Assembly (NCBI RefSeq): GCF_019635155.1
Contig: NZ_JAHBZY010000014.1
Location: 1 to 64,000 of the forward strand
Source of the DNA: Nitrosomonas sp.
GTDB lineage: Bacteria; Pseudomonadota; Gammaproteobacteria; Burkholderiales; Nitrosomonadaceae
DNA length: 64,000 nucleotides
Direction of reading: 5' to 3'
Each line of letters opens with the position of its first letter. Position 1 is the first letter of the stretch. The notes beneath the pieces are model-generated. The model had not been told where the DNA came from. It searched no databases and was given only the letters and a program-made list of their open reading frames with translations. Shown here in pieces: positions 18,790 to 30,076 of this stretch. The position numbers and the translations under genes were made by a program.

Positions 18790-19926
18790 TTACGTAATTT
18801 CCAAATGCGCGATGCTGGAATGGAGATCTTGCGAGTGGGCTTCGCTACCTTCCAATTTGATTTTTAGACGGAGTTCATTTACCGAATCAGCGTTGCGCAG
18901 CGCATCTTCATAGCTGATTTTTCCGGCTTCGTACAGTTCGAATAACGCCATGTCGAAGGTTTGCATGCCCAATTCCTTGGATTTGCGCATGATGTCCTTG
19001 ATTTCGTGCACGTGGCCTTTGAAGATCAAGTCTGCGATCAGCGGCGAGTTGAGTAGGACTTCAATGGCGGCGGCGCGTCCTTTGGCGTCTTTCAGTGGAA
19101 TTAAACGTTGCGCTACGATGGCGCGTAAATTGAGCGACAGATCCATCAGCAATTGCGGGCGGCGTTCTTCCGGGAAGAAGTTGATGATCCGGTCGAGCGC
19201 TTGATTGGCGCTGTTAGCGTGCAATGTGCCCATGCACAAGTGACCGGTTTCGGCAAAGGCAATCGCATGTTCCATGGTTTCGCGGTCGCGGATCTCGCCG
19301 ATCAGGATGACGTCCGGCGCTTGCCGCAGGGTATTTTTCAGCGCCGCTTCCCATGATTCGGTATCGACGCCGACTTCGCGCTGTGTGATGACGCAGTTGA
19401 TATGTTCATGCACATATTCCACCGGATCCTCGATGGTGATGATATGGCCGTAGCTGTTTTTATTGCGATGCCCGATCAATGCCGCCATCGAGGTCGATTT
19501 GCCCGAGCCGGTGCCGCCGACAAAAATCACCAGGCCGCGTTTGCTCATCACAACTTCCTTGAGGACTTGCGGCAAACCCAAGTCGTCGAAGTCGGGGATC
19601 TTGGTGGTAATGGTCCGTAATACCATGCCGACGCGCTGTTGCTGTACAAACGCATTCACCCGAAAACGTCCGATGCCGGTTGGATTAATCGCAAAGTTGC
19701 ATTCTTTGGTGGCGTCGAACTCCGCTGCTTGCTTGTCGTTCATGATCGACTTGGCGAGCATTTCGGTATGCTGCAGCGATAGCGATTGTTGCGAGACCGG
19801 CGTCATTTTTCCGTCGATTTTCATCGCCGGTGGAAAGCCGGTGGTGATGAACAAGTCGGAAGCTTTTTTGCTGAGCATTAAGCGCAGTAAATCCGACATG
19901 AATTTGGCGGCTTGTTCTTTCTCCAT
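18790..19926 (-). CDS. pilU: Type IV pilus retraction ATPase PilU
   Basis: The 378-aa hexameric AAA-type ATPase supports pilus retraction together with PilT at the inner membrane. Walker A is GGTGSGKSTSMAAL (about 128-141), the Asp box is EIRDRETMEHAIAFAETGHL, and the His box is GTLHANSANQALDRI. The C-terminal tail beyond about residue 345 is longer than in PilT, as is typical of PilU. It lies 41 bases downstream of pilT, same strand. Confidence 0.95.
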   Translation of the reverse strand: MEKEQAAKFMSDLLRLMLSKKASDLFITTGFPPAMKIDGKMTPVSQQSLSLQHTEMLAKSIMNDKQAAEFDATKECNFAINPTGIGRFRVNAFVQQQRVGMVLRTITTKIPDFDDLGLPQVLKEVVMSKRGLVIFVGGTGSGKSTSMAALIGHRNKNSYGHIITIEDPVEYVHEHINCVITQREVGVDTESWEAALKNTLRQAPDVILIGEIRDRETMEHAIAFAETGHLCMGTLHANSANQALDRIINFFPEERRPQLLMDLSLNLRAIVAQRLIPLKDAKGRAAAIEVLLNSPLIADLIFKGHVHEIKDIMRKSKELGMQTFDMALFELYEAGKISYEDALRNADSVNELRLKIKLEGSEAHSQDLHSSIAHLEIT

Positions 19927-19967
19927 TGTGAGCTCCTTAATTCCTGGTTTGGCGGATAGCCTGAATA

Positions 19968-21011
19968 TTAGATTCTGAAGTTGTCTTTATTAACGGCTTG
20001 TGCTCGGGCGTCAGCGACGGAAATAAGATTACGTTTTACCAGGTCAGTCAAATTCTGATCCAGCGTTTGCATCCCGGCATTCTGTCCGGTTTGAATCGCT
20101 GAATACATTTGCGGAACTTTGCCTTCACGGATCAAGTTGCGGATTGCCGGGGTGCCGATCATGATTTCATGCGCCGCGATCCGGCCTTTGCCATCCTTGG
20201 TTTTGAGCAACGCTTGTGAAATTACCGCGCGCAACGATTCCGATAGCATCGCCCGGATCATTTCTTTTTCCTCAGCCGGGAATACGTCGATGATACGATC
20301 GATGGTTTTTGCGGCGGAGCTGGTATGCAGCGTGCCGAATACTAAGTGACCGGTTTCGGCGGCAGTCATGGCCAGACGAATGGTTTCCAGATCGCGCATT
20401 TCACCGACCAGGATGATATCCGGGTCTTCCCGTAGCGCGGAGCGCAAAGCATTGGAGAAACTGTGCGTATCCCGGCCAATTTCACGTTGGTTAATCAGAC
20501 ATTTTTTACCTTCGTGCACAAATTCAATCGGGTCTTCCAACGTCAAGATGTGACCGTATTCATTTTCGTTGATGTCATTGATCATGGCCGCCAAGGTGGT
20601 TGACTTACCCGAACCGGTTGGGCCGGTGACCAATACCACGCCGCGTGGTTGCTTGGCAATTTCAGCGAATATTTTCGGTGCTTTTAAATCTTCCAGACTT
20701 AAAACTTTAGAAGGAATGGTCCGCATGACGGCTGCGGCGCCACGTTGCGTATTGAAAGCATTGACCCGGAAGCGTGCCAGATTCGGGATGGCAAAAGAAA
20801 AGTCGCACTCAAGATTTTCTTCGTAAAATTTGCGCTGACCGTCATTCATAATGTCATACACCATTGCATGAACTTCCTTGTGATCCATTTCCGGTAAGTT
20901 GATGCGCCGGATATCGCCATGCACCCGGATCATCGGTGGCATACCGGCGGATAAATGCAGATCCGAGGCGTTGTTTTTAACTACGAATGCAAGCAACTCT
21001 ACAATATTCAT
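19968..21011 (-). CDS. pilT: Type IV pilus retraction ATPase PilT
   Basis: The 347-aa ATPase powers pilus retraction and twitching. Walker A is GPTGSGKSTTLAAM (about residues 129-142), with the Asp box GEMRDLETIRLAMTAAETGHL, the His box GTLHTSSAAKTIDRII and the C-terminal AIRNLIREGK, the conserved AIRNLIRE block of PilT. pilU follows at 41 bases. Other pilus genes (pilC, pilD) are 13 kb away. Confidence 0.97.
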   Translation of the reverse strand: MNIVELLAFVVKNNASDLHLSAGMPPMIRVHGDIRRINLPEMDHKEVHAMVYDIMNDGQRKFYEENLECDFSFAIPNLARFRVNAFNTQRGAAAVMRTIPSKVLSLEDLKAPKIFAEIAKQPRGVVLVTGPTGSGKSTTLAAMINDINENEYGHILTLEDPIEFVHEGKKCLINQREIGRDTHSFSNALRSALREDPDIILVGEMRDLETIRLAMTAAETGHLVFGTLHTSSAAKTIDRIIDVFPAEEKEMIRAMLSESLRAVISQALLKTKDGKGRIAAHEIMIGTPAIRNLIREGKVPQMYSAIQTGQNAGMQTLDQNLTDLVKRNLISVADARAQAVNKDNFRI

Positions 21012-21151
21012 CGCGATACCTCTTATGGCTGGTCATTGTCAAATGACATGTTTGGAAGTTTGTGAATTCTGATTAAACGATTGAGACTGAATGATTCAGC
21101 CGTCAACGGAACGAATCTATAAAAAATTGAGCAGCTTTGAATGAACGAGGT

Positions 21152-22402
21152 TTAATTTTTAGCGGATTGATTGAGCGTGTCGCTGATTCGGTTTGCCCAA
21201 GCCGCGGCTTCCAGTTCCATGGCGGTGAATTCGCTCAGGCTGAGAAAACCGAAATCTGCCAACATCGTGGTAACAATTTCAATTTCCCCTTTCTCGTAGG
21301 CTTCGATCAACGCTAACTGGCGGCCTAAGTACCCGCGCCGGGAAATCAACGCTTCGCTCATGTCTTTCTGGATGCTGAGCGTTCCGACCAGCTCGGACAT
21401 TTCCATTCCGAGTAAGGTGTCGAGCAGCGACAAAATGCCGACCATGAAAGCCCGGTCTTGGTGATTCTTATCGTGGGGACGATCAACCTTGGCGATGGAT
21501 TCAAGCAATTTGCCCCTGACCGCGGCTACTTGCATGAGCGCATCCGATGTGCTGCCATCCCGTTGTTTAGCGGCGTAGAGCAATATTTGCACCCAACGCT
21601 GTAATTGTTTCCGGCCGATGATCATGATCGCGCGCTTGATCGAATTGATTGTGCTGGGCAAACCGCTCGCAGCGGAATTAACCATGCGCAATAAGTTGTA
21701 ACTTAGGCCGGGTTGGTACTTGAGTTCATTTTCAATGTCGCTGACTTCGCTATCTCTGACAACCAGCAGCAGCAGTTTTAACAGCGATAGCTTGGAGGGG
21801 TCGACGCGCTTTCCTGAAATGATTTCCGGTTGTGCAAAATAAAAACCTTGCAGCATCTGAAAATTTAAAGCGACACACTGTTTGGCGATTTCCTGGTTTT
21901 CTACTTTTTCCGCTAATAATAGTACCGGCCAACGTCTCAATGTTTTTATCAGTCCGATCAGTTTTTCGTGACTCAACGCGGCAACGTTGATCTTCACAAC
22001 ATTGATCAACGGCATGAGCCGATCCAGCCGGTTGTCGATTTCGACGATATTCGAAAGCGCCAGTTGATATCCTTTTTGTTTCAGGAAGGTACAGCGATCG
22101 ATCAGCTCGTCGGTGATTTCTATGTTTCTTAAGATTTCGAAGACGACATGTTTCTTTGGGAGCATGCAAATGGCGTCATGCATGAGCATCTCTGTATCGA
22201 CTTTGATAAAGCCGCGCCGCTTTCCAATGACGTTTTCGATGCCTAACTGACCGTAGGTATCAATGATGACATTGGCGGAAGCGGCGGAGTTATCGGATAC
22301 GGTGACGGTATTGTCTTGATTGGAGCGAAATAAAAGTTCATAAGCAACCAATTTTTGCTTACAGTCAAGGATTGGTAATCTGCCAAGATAAACTTCCTTC
22401 AT
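21152..22402 (-). CDS. EAL/HDOD signalling protein (YuxH type)
   Basis: The 416-aa protein has an N-terminal EAL-like domain (1-200) and a C-terminal HDOD domain (about 200-390). The EAL motif is changed to YELLFR, and the usual metal/Glu cluster is not intact, so it is probably an inactive domain, for c-di-GMP binding or regulation only. The HDOD part contains LLRMVNSAASGLPSTINSIKRAIMIIG. It follows another HDOD gene and precedes pilT, suggesting a role in pilus or surface control. Confidence 0.85.
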   Translation of the reverse strand: MKEVYLGRLPILDCKQKLVAYELLFRSNQDNTVTVSDNSAASANVIIDTYGQLGIENVIGKRRGFIKVDTEMLMHDAICMLPKKHVVFEILRNIEITDELIDRCTFLKQKGYQLALSNIVEIDNRLDRLMPLINVVKINVAALSHEKLIGLIKTLRRWPVLLLAEKVENQEIAKQCVALNFQMLQGFYFAQPEIISGKRVDPSKLSLLKLLLLVVRDSEVSDIENELKYQPGLSYNLLRMVNSAASGLPSTINSIKRAIMIIGRKQLQRWVQILLYAAKQRDGSTSDALMQVAAVRGKLLESIAKVDRPHDKNHQDRAFMVGILSLLDTLLGMEMSELVGTLSIQKDMSEALISRRGYLGRQLALIEAYEKGEIEIVTTMLADFGFLSLSEFTAMELEAAAWANRISDTLNQSAKN

Positions 22403-22441
22403 AAACTCTCCAGTGTTTCCTATCTTTTCTGAATGTTGTAT

Positions 22442-23284
22442 CTACCGTATGACATTCAGTATTTCGGTGACCTGCAATTTGGCGACAGTTATGAGCGATT
22501 CAACAATTTCGGCTGTTAGTCCCAGATCATTCCATAATGCGAAAACCCGATCGGATATCGCTTTGTCAAGATTGACGGGTTGATTGGTGCAAGGGTTGAT
22601 CGACATCGCGACATAGATTGCGGCGCACAGTGTTTTTGCATCGTATTGAAATTCTTTGTCTTTCGTGGAATTGCATTGGCATTCGACTATTTTCCAGATA
22701 TTAGATGGTAGCTTCCATTGTTTCAGAAGCTCCGCACCCAATTGCGCCTGAGTAAAGCCGAAAATCTTACGTTCAGCCGCAGCGACCGCATCTTCACCCT
22801 GACTCATGTAATTCAGCACGGCAGCGGATTCTTTCGGATATTGATTAAAAAGAACCAATCGTCCAACGGCATGCAATAAACCGGCAATAAAGAATCGTTC
22901 CCGGCCAGCGACGCTGGAAGATAGTAGTCGTGCTGTTACACCACAGGTAATACTATGATTCCAGAAGGTATCCATGTCTACCAAATCGGAAGAAATGCCT
23001 TTGAAGGTGGAAGTCACGGAGGTGGCGATGACCAGGTTATGCAATTCTTTATGGCCGATGATGGAAATGGCTTTTATAACGGTTTCTATTTTTCCGGAAA
23101 ATCCAAAATAAGAGCTGTTGGCAAACTTGAGTAATTTTGCCGTCAATGCGGGGTCACTGGAAATTACGCGCTCCAGTTCGGAATTGGTTGCATCGCCCGA
23201 GTCAATTAACTCATTGATGCGCATAACCGCATCGGGTAAAGAAAAAATTGAACGAACGTTTGCAGCGATTGTTTGTGGGTCCAT
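22442..23284 (-). CDS. HDOD-domain protein
   Basis: The 280-aa single-domain protein covers about residues 15-220 with the HDOD signatures PALTAKLLKFANSSYFGFSGKIETVIKAISIIGHKELHN and later FIAGLLHAVGRLVLF. It retains some HD-like His but the family generally lacks hydrolase activity. It lies 39 bases upstream of the EAL/HDOD gene, same strand; the two probably form an operon. Bases 23285-23504 (220 bases) contain no gene, only short hairpins. Confidence 0.85.
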   Translation of the reverse strand: MDPQTIAANVRSIFSLPDAVMRINELIDSGDATNSELERVISSDPALTAKLLKFANSSYFGFSGKIETVIKAISIIGHKELHNLVIATSVTSTFKGISSDLVDMDTFWNHSITCGVTARLLSSSVAGRERFFIAGLLHAVGRLVLFNQYPKESAAVLNYMSQGEDAVAAAERKIFGFTQAQLGAELLKQWKLPSNIWKIVECQCNSTKDKEFQYDAKTLCAAIYVAMSINPCTNQPVNLDKAISDRVFALWNDLGLTAEIVESLITVAKLQVTEILNVIR

Positions 23285-23504
23285 TTGAGTTAGGCTAAAT
23301 GCATTTTAATCAACGCTTCAGTGAGCTCGACAGAAGTTGTGCCGACGCAATAAACATAGTTTGATCCGGCGTATGTATAAGGGGCAATTAACCCGTGAGG
23401 CAGGATTATTTGCCTGCATTAGGTTACTTCAAGTGATGCGGAATGCAGCCGAGGATTAAACGGTGAAAATCATCGGATTTCAAAAAGTGAGGAGGAAGGT
23501 GATG

Positions 23505-24263
<759 letters not shown>

Positions 24264-24271
<8 letters not shown>

Positions 24272-24818
24272 GATTCATATACTCCATCAGTTGATATCGG
24301 ACCGTGCCCGCCTTTGCGCTGCGATAAGTACGCCATTGTTGATCCGTCATCCAATCGCGGTTGGTTTCGGCATAGACAAACCCATTGTGCTTGAGATGCT
24401 GCGGCAGTAAAGGCATTATTTGATTGAATAATTCAGAGCGATAAGGTGGGTCGAGAAAAATAACATCAAATGTTCGGTTATCCGAATTTAAAAACTTAAA
24501 CGCATCCATCATCACCAGTTCAACAGGGTCGGCTTGCAATTTTTCTTTATTTTCACGCAACGCATGAATGTTTCTGGCATCTACATCGACCATGACAACC
24601 GATGCGGCGCCTCGGGATGCGGCTTCAAAACCCAATGCACCGCTGCCGGCAAACAGATCCAGACAAGTCAGGCCGCTTAAGTCTTGTCCAAGCCAATTAA
24701 ATACGGTTTCACGAATCCGATTGGCAGTGGGTCTCAGGTCGGGGTGTTCCGGGAAAGTCAGCAACCGGCTGCGCCACTGACCGCCGATGATGCGGATTTT
24801 CCCCCGGATTTGCACCAT
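24264..24818 (-). CDS. rsmD: 16S rRNA (guanine-966-N2)-methyltransferase
   Basis: The 184-aa SAM-dependent enzyme begins [36 protein letters not shown] (conserved RsmD N-terminus), with the SAM motif [18 protein letters not shown] and the catalytic FLDPPY. The order rsmD-coaD is widespread. Its start is 11 bases after the M16 gene stop in the same direction. Confidence 0.95.
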
Positions 24819-24829
24819 GTCCTTATTAT

Positions 24830-26134
24830 TTATTCCATCGCACCGACGATAACAGCGACCATGCCATCGGGTTGAATCCTGCGTTGAAAGGCTTGCCGGA
24901 TTTGTTCGACAGTTACCGCTTCAACCGCTACGAGATAATCGTTTAAGAACGTAAGCGGCAATTGATAAAAGCCGATTACCGACAGAAATCCTAAAATTTT
25001 GCTATTACTGTCGATGCGTAGCGGAAAGCCGCCGATGATATTTTGTTTTGCAGCGACTAATTCCTCTTCCGTCGGACCATTGACGATAAAATCCTTTAAT
25101 ACTTGCTTCGTTAATGCGAATGCATCTTCCGATTGTTCTTTCTTGGTTTGCAAGCCCACTAAAAAAGGTCCCTGTTCTTTGTAGGGAGAAAAGAAACTGT
25201 AAACGCTATAGGCCAGTCCGCGTTGCTGCCGAACTTCCTCCATCAGACGGGAAACAAACCCTCCGCCACCCAAAATATGATTTCCAACCAAGAGCGGGAA
25301 ATAATCGGGATCGTTCCGGCGCAACCCCGGATAAGCCAGTTGAATATGGCTCTGAGCCGCTGGATGCGGGATTCTCTTAACGCCGGATGGCGGTATTGCC
25401 ACTGCGGGAATCGTCGTTTCCGCTTCTTGAGAGGACAAGTTTTCGGTTAACCGCTCCGCGATTGCAGCCGCTTCTTGTCGTGTTATATCTCCGATCATCG
25501 CGATCGCCGCATTTTTTGAGACATAGTAGGAACGATAAAATGCGACCAAATCTTCACGTTGCAAGCGACTGAGCGTTTCGATCTCGCCCATTTCATTCAA
25601 TCCGTACGGATGCTTTCCATAAAGCATTTTCATCAATTCGCGATCACCGATATAGTCCGGCTTGGTGCTCGATTCTTTGATTCCGGCAATGATTCTCGTT
25701 TTTTCGCGAGAGATGATATCTTTAGGAAATGCAGGATATTGGACAATGCGCGCAAATATATCCAACGCTTGTTTCCGCTCTTTATCGCTGCTCAGTGTCC
25801 GTAAAGAAACACCTGCGCGATCTCGATCAAATTGGCTTTTTAACTGAGCGCCGACATCTGCAAGCGCAGTGGCGATCTGATCTTCCGACAATCCATCGGC
25901 TCCCAGGCTTAGTAAATGTTGTACGAGACCGGCGCGTCCTGATTTATCGGGTGTATCCAAGCTACTACCCGCAGCGAATTCGATACTGATATCCAGAATC
26001 GGCAGATCATGATTCTCTACGAAATATACCCGTGCGCCATTTGATGTTTCCCAGTATTGGATCGGTAGCGAAGCCAATACCCATGACGAGAAGAAACTAA
26101 TCAATACGGCTAAGAGGAATTGCTTGATTTGCAC
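24830..26134 (-). CDS. M16-family peptidase homologue without the HxxEH site
   Basis: The 434-aa exported protein has a signal peptide (1-21) and the two halves of an M16 subunit (about 28-220 and 230-430). The catalytic HxxEH should lie near residues 72-76, but the sequence is GLVQHLLSLGAD. The RY-type segment of the partner subunit is present (EEVRQQRGLAYSVYSFF). It should therefore be the non-catalytic partner of a periplasmic M16 heterodimer. Its catalytic mate, usually adjacent, is absent: ppc is next upstream and rsmD downstream. Confidence 0.85.
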   Translation of the reverse strand: MQIKQFLLAVLISFFSSWVLASLPIQYWETSNGARVYFVENHDLPILDISIEFAAGSSLDTPDKSGRAGLVQHLLSLGADGLSEDQIATALADVGAQLKSQFDRDRAGVSLRTLSSDKERKQALDIFARIVQYPAFPKDIISREKTRIIAGIKESSTKPDYIGDRELMKMLYGKHPYGLNEMGEIETLSRLQREDLVAFYRSYYVSKNAAIAMIGDITRQEAAAIAERLTENLSSQEAETTIPAVAIPPSGVKRIPHPAAQSHIQLAYPGLRRNDPDYFPLLVGNHILGGGGFVSRLMEEVRQQRGLAYSVYSFFSPYKEQGPFLVGLQTKKEQSEDAFALTKQVLKDFIVNGPTEEELVAAKQNIIGGFPLRIDSNSKILGFLSVIGFYQLPLTFLNDYLVAVEAVTVEQIRQAFQRRIQPDGMVAVIVGAME

Positions 26135-26194
26135 TAATATCTCCTAAGGCGCGTTCAATAAGCGCTAGTATTTTTAATACCTTGATGACATATT

Positions 26195-29011
26195 TTAACC
26201 ACTATTGCGAAGGCCGGCTGTAACGCCATTGATCGTGAGATGAATGGAGCGTTTGACTTCTTCGCTATCCTCTCCGGACCGGAAACGGCGCAGTAATTCC
26301 ACTTGTAAATGATTGAGCGGGTCGATATAAGGCGTCCTATTGCGGATACTGCGCGACAGTGTCGGATTGTCTTGCAGTAATTCTATATGACCGGTTATCG
26401 CGAACAGCCATTTTTGACTTCTGCCGCGCTCTTCTTGGATCCGTTTAAAAATCTGTTGCCGCACTGTAACATCTTCGACTAATTCGGCATAGCGTGAAGC
26501 AATGCCCATGTCGGTTTTTGCAAGCACCATATCCATATTCGACAATAGGGATCGCATGAATGGCCACTGTCGGTACATTTCCTGTAAAAGCGCCAGCCCG
26601 CTATGATCGGTTTCGCTGGATTGCGTTACAAAATCCTCAACGGCATGACCAAAGCCATACCAACCTGGCAACATCATTCGGCTTAAGCTCCAACTGAATA
26701 CCCAAGGAATCGCGCGCAGATCCTCGATCGCATCGGAATTTTTTCGGGAAGGCGGTCTGCTGCCGATATGCAATCCCGCCATTTCCCGGATTGGCGTCGA
26801 TTCCAGAAAGAATTGTTTAAATCCCGGTGTTTCATAGACAAGATTCCGATAAGCCGCAAAGGATGCAGACGCTAATTTTTCCATGACAGGATAATAGCGA
26901 TCCGAATTTGCGCCGAGCGAATCATGACTGAGTAAAGTTGCTTCCATCGTTGCTGCAACCAAAGTTTCCAGATTGCGCCGTCCGATTTCTGGTTCCGCAT
27001 ATTTGCTACTGATAACCTCACCTTGTTCGGTTACCCGTATTTGGCCGTTTACACTACCGGGCGGTTGCGCCAAGATGCTTTGGTAACTCGGTCCGCCGCC
27101 GCGGCCCACAGTGCCGCCTCGCCCGTGGAATAGCCGCAATTTAACCTGGTGCTTGGCAAAGATTTTTGTAAGTTCGATTTCCGCTTTATAGATTTCCCAA
27201 TTCGAGGTGATAAAACCTCCGTCTTTGTTGCTATCCGAGTAACCCAGCATGACTTCTTGAACATTGCCACGCGAAACCAGCAGCTTGCGATAGCATGGTA
27301 TTGAGAATAATCGATCCATAATTTCGCCGCAGATTCGTAAATCTGAGATCGTTTCGAACAATGGGATGATGTTTAGGTGCAATTGCGGGGTTTCACCGCT
27401 TTGTAATAGACCGACTTGCTGTAGCAGATAAGCGACTTCCAAAACATTGATGATGCTGGTTGTCATGGAAATAATGTAATTTGGCAGGGCAGCACGACCG
27501 AATCGGCGATGAATGTCGGTTGCACAATGCAAAATGTGCAATTCCGATTGCGCCAGTTCGGAAAAGCCGCCATATGATGATAGTATCGGCCGTGGTTGGC
27601 TGATCTCGTTCAGCAACCATTCGATGCGTTGTTTTTCATCAAGCTGCGCATAGCCGCTGTTGCCTGTGTGATGTTCGAATAATTCGCTGACTACTTGCTC
27701 GTGAATTTTGCTGTGTTGCCGCATGTCCAGCGGCGTTAAATGAAATCCGAACACATCGGCGGCACGTCGCAAATTGCGTAATGCTCCGCGAGCAATCCAG
27801 GCGGATTTGTGCTGTTTCAATGAAGCAATGATGGTATCGAGATCTTGCAGAAATTCCGCGCAGTCGGAATAAGGCTCCCTCTTTTTTGCCGAGTTGGATT
27901 GCAATATTTGATGCCCGAATTGTTGAGCGGTTGCAACCAGCCGTGCGCCGATACTGAGAAAAATCCGACGATAGGGCTCATCGGATCGATTGGGAATATC
28001 AGGTGCGGTGGCTACTAATTTCTTAACACCATCGCTGACTTTGACCAGTCGTTCGGTCAAACTCATCGAACGGCCAATTTTTTGTGCCGCATCAATGTAA
28101 TAATCCAATGCGACCGATGACTGGCGCTCAACGGCTCGCAACATGACATCATGTGTAACAAAAGGGTTGCCGTCGCGATCGCCGCCAATCCAACTGCCGA
28201 TGCGTAAGAACGAGCTAACCGCAGGAATATCACTTTGATTCAGGCGGTGTTCGAGAAAATCCTCAATTTTTGCGTAAATATAGGGGATTTCGGTCAAGAA
28301 TGTATAACTGTAAAAAGCCAAGCCATTTTCGATCTCGTCGTTAACCGATAGTCGACTTGGCCGCAGCATGCGCGTCTGCCACAGAATTTCAATGGTTGCT
28401 CGTAAATTTTCTTCATTATGCCGCACTTCGTTGGGCGTCAGCTCCGTTTGTGTCCGCTCCCTTAACAATCGCTCAATGGTGAGCTGGCAATCCAATATAC
28501 TTCGTCGCTGCACTTCCGTCGGATGTGCTGTTAAAACTGGCGAAACAACCGCTTTCTTAAAAAAATCGAAAAGGATAGCGGGGTCATTGTTGTTGCTGGT
28601 CAGCACACGTTCAAGCGCCAGTGTCAAGCTGCCTTCCTGCAGCGGTGATCCTGCACGCAAATGCGCGCGGCGACGCCGATTATGATGAACATCCTCAGCG
28701 ATATTGGAAAGCAATGAGAAATAACTGAATGCGCGAACAACGGGTAACGAATCATCATCGCTCAAGCGCCGTAGCAGCACTTCCAATTGTTGACGTGCAG
28801 TAGGATCCTCATCGCGGTGAAAACGAATCGCGGTTTGACGAATATTCTCGACTAATTCAAACGCATCATCGCCTTCTTGTTCGCGCAGTGTATCGCCCAG
28901 CATGCGACCAAGAAAACGAATATCTTCGCGCAACGGCAGATCTTTGTCGTCTACAGCATCATCACTAATACTATTTTTTTCTGGATCAGCGGCTTTCATT
29001 TCACCGCACAT
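26195..29011 (-). CDS. ppc: Phosphoenolpyruvate carboxylase
   Basis: It carboxylates PEP to oxaloacetate to replenish the TCA cycle. The 938-aa protein has the catalytic His motif VLTAHPTEVQRRS (about 165-177), the glycine loop FHGRGGTVGRGGG, GYSDSNKDGG, and the C-terminal QNPTLSRSIRNRTPYIDPLNHLQVELLRR-type ending. An internal ATG four codons downstream is an alternative start. It diverges from hemC over a 111-base gap. Confidence 0.97.
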   Translation of the reverse strand: MCGEMKAADPEKNSISDDAVDDKDLPLREDIRFLGRMLGDTLREQEGDDAFELVENIRQTAIRFHRDEDPTARQQLEVLLRRLSDDDSLPVVRAFSYFSLLSNIAEDVHHNRRRRAHLRAGSPLQEGSLTLALERVLTSNNNDPAILFDFFKKAVVSPVLTAHPTEVQRRSILDCQLTIERLLRERTQTELTPNEVRHNEENLRATIEILWQTRMLRPSRLSVNDEIENGLAFYSYTFLTEIPYIYAKIEDFLEHRLNQSDIPAVSSFLRIGSWIGGDRDGNPFVTHDVMLRAVERQSSVALDYYIDAAQKIGRSMSLTERLVKVSDGVKKLVATAPDIPNRSDEPYRRIFLSIGARLVATAQQFGHQILQSNSAKKREPYSDCAEFLQDLDTIIASLKQHKSAWIARGALRNLRRAADVFGFHLTPLDMRQHSKIHEQVVSELFEHHTGNSGYAQLDEKQRIEWLLNEISQPRPILSSYGGFSELAQSELHILHCATDIHRRFGRAALPNYIISMTTSIINVLEVAYLLQQVGLLQSGETPQLHLNIIPLFETISDLRICGEIMDRLFSIPCYRKLLVSRGNVQEVMLGYSDSNKDGGFITSNWEIYKAEIELTKIFAKHQVKLRLFHGRGGTVGRGGGPSYQSILAQPPGSVNGQIRVTEQGEVISSKYAEPEIGRRNLETLVAATMEATLLSHDSLGANSDRYYPVMEKLASASFAAYRNLVYETPGFKQFFLESTPIREMAGLHIGSRPPSRKNSDAIEDLRAIPWVFSWSLSRMMLPGWYGFGHAVEDFVTQSSETDHSGLALLQEMYRQWPFMRSLLSNMDMVLAKTDMGIASRYAELVEDVTVRQQIFKRIQEERGRSQKWLFAITGHIELLQDNPTLSRSIRNRTPYIDPLNHLQVELLRRFRSGEDSEEVKRSIHLTINGVTAGLRNSG

Positions 29012-29122
29012 CCACGATTAAAAATGACCCCGGCGTACACTTGCGACAAACCAAGTAAGCGCCAGCCATGCTAAAATTACTTACATTAGGAATTTCTTGA
29101 ATTTTTTTCATCTTATATCGTA

Positions 29123-30076
29123 ATGCCCAATTCACTATTAATATCTCAGAAAATCGTTATTGCTTCCCGAGAAAGTTTGCTTGCAATGTGGCAAGCCAAA
29201 TATATCCAGAGACGTTTAAACGAATTATACCCGCAAACTGAAATCAGCATACTTGGTATGACAACGCGCGGCGATCAGATTTTGGATCAATCGCTGTCAA
29301 AAATCGGTGGGAAAGGTTTATTTATCAAGGAACTTGAGCAGGCTTTGGAAGACGGTCGTGCGGATATTGCGGTTCATTCCATGAAAGACATGCCCATGAA
29401 TGTGCCTGAGGGGTTTCAGCTGGCTGCTATTACCAAACGGGAAGACCCGCGCGATGCATTCGTTTCAAATCGCTACGCTTCTTTAGATGTATTGCCGCAG
29501 GGCAGCGTGGTTGGAACTTCGAGTTTGCGGCGTGAAAGCCAATTGCGAGCTCGTTTTCCACATCTTCAGGTGCAACCATTACGCGGTAACGTGCAGACCA
29601 GGTTACGCAAACTGGATGAAGAACAATATGCGGCAATTATATTAGCAGCAGCTGGTTTGAAACGTCTTGAACTTTCCGATCGTATTACGGCATTGCTGCA
29701 TCCTGAACAAAGCTTGCCGGCGGTTGGGCAAGGTGCGCTGGGAATCGAGTGCCGAGCGGATCGCACCGACCTAGTTGAGTTACTGCAACCGCTCCATCAT
29801 CAGGAAACTGCTTATTGTGTCGAGGCTGAGCGTTCCATGAGCCGCGTACTGGGAGGCAGTTGTCAGGTGCCTTTGGGTGCTTTTGCCGAAATTATCGGGG
29901 ATTCACTTCAATTGCGCGGTTTTGTTGCGCAACCGGATGGTAAACGTATGGTTGCTAGCGCGTTGACGGGCAAACCGGAAACTGGCGTTGCGATGGGACA
30001 GCAGTTGGCTCAGAAATTGATTGCAGACGGTGCCGGTGAAATTTTGGCGACCCTAGTACCTGCGAATGGCTGGTAA
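29123..30076 (+). CDS. hemC: Hydroxymethylbilane synthase (porphobilinogen deaminase)
   Basis: It joins four porphobilinogens into hydroxymethylbilane in the heme pathway. The 317-aa protein has [27 protein letters not shown], the HSMKDMP motif, and the dipyrromethane-cofactor Cys in [13 protein letters not shown] (about residue 249). Its last base is the first base of hemD. Confidence 0.97.
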   Translation: MPNSLLISQKIVIASRESLLAMWQAKYIQRRLNELYPQTEISILGMTTRGDQILDQSLSKIGGKGLFIKELEQALEDGRADIAVHSMKDMPMNVPEGFQLAAITKREDPRDAFVSNRYASLDVLPQGSVVGTSSLRRESQLRARFPHLQVQPLRGNVQTRLRKLDEEQYAAIILAAAGLKRLELSDRITALLHPEQSLPAVGQGALGIECRADRTDLVELLQPLHHQETAYCVEAERSMSRVLGGSCQVPLGAFAEIIGDSLQLRGFVAQPDGKRMVASALTGKPETGVAMGQQLAQKLIADGAGEILATLVPANGW

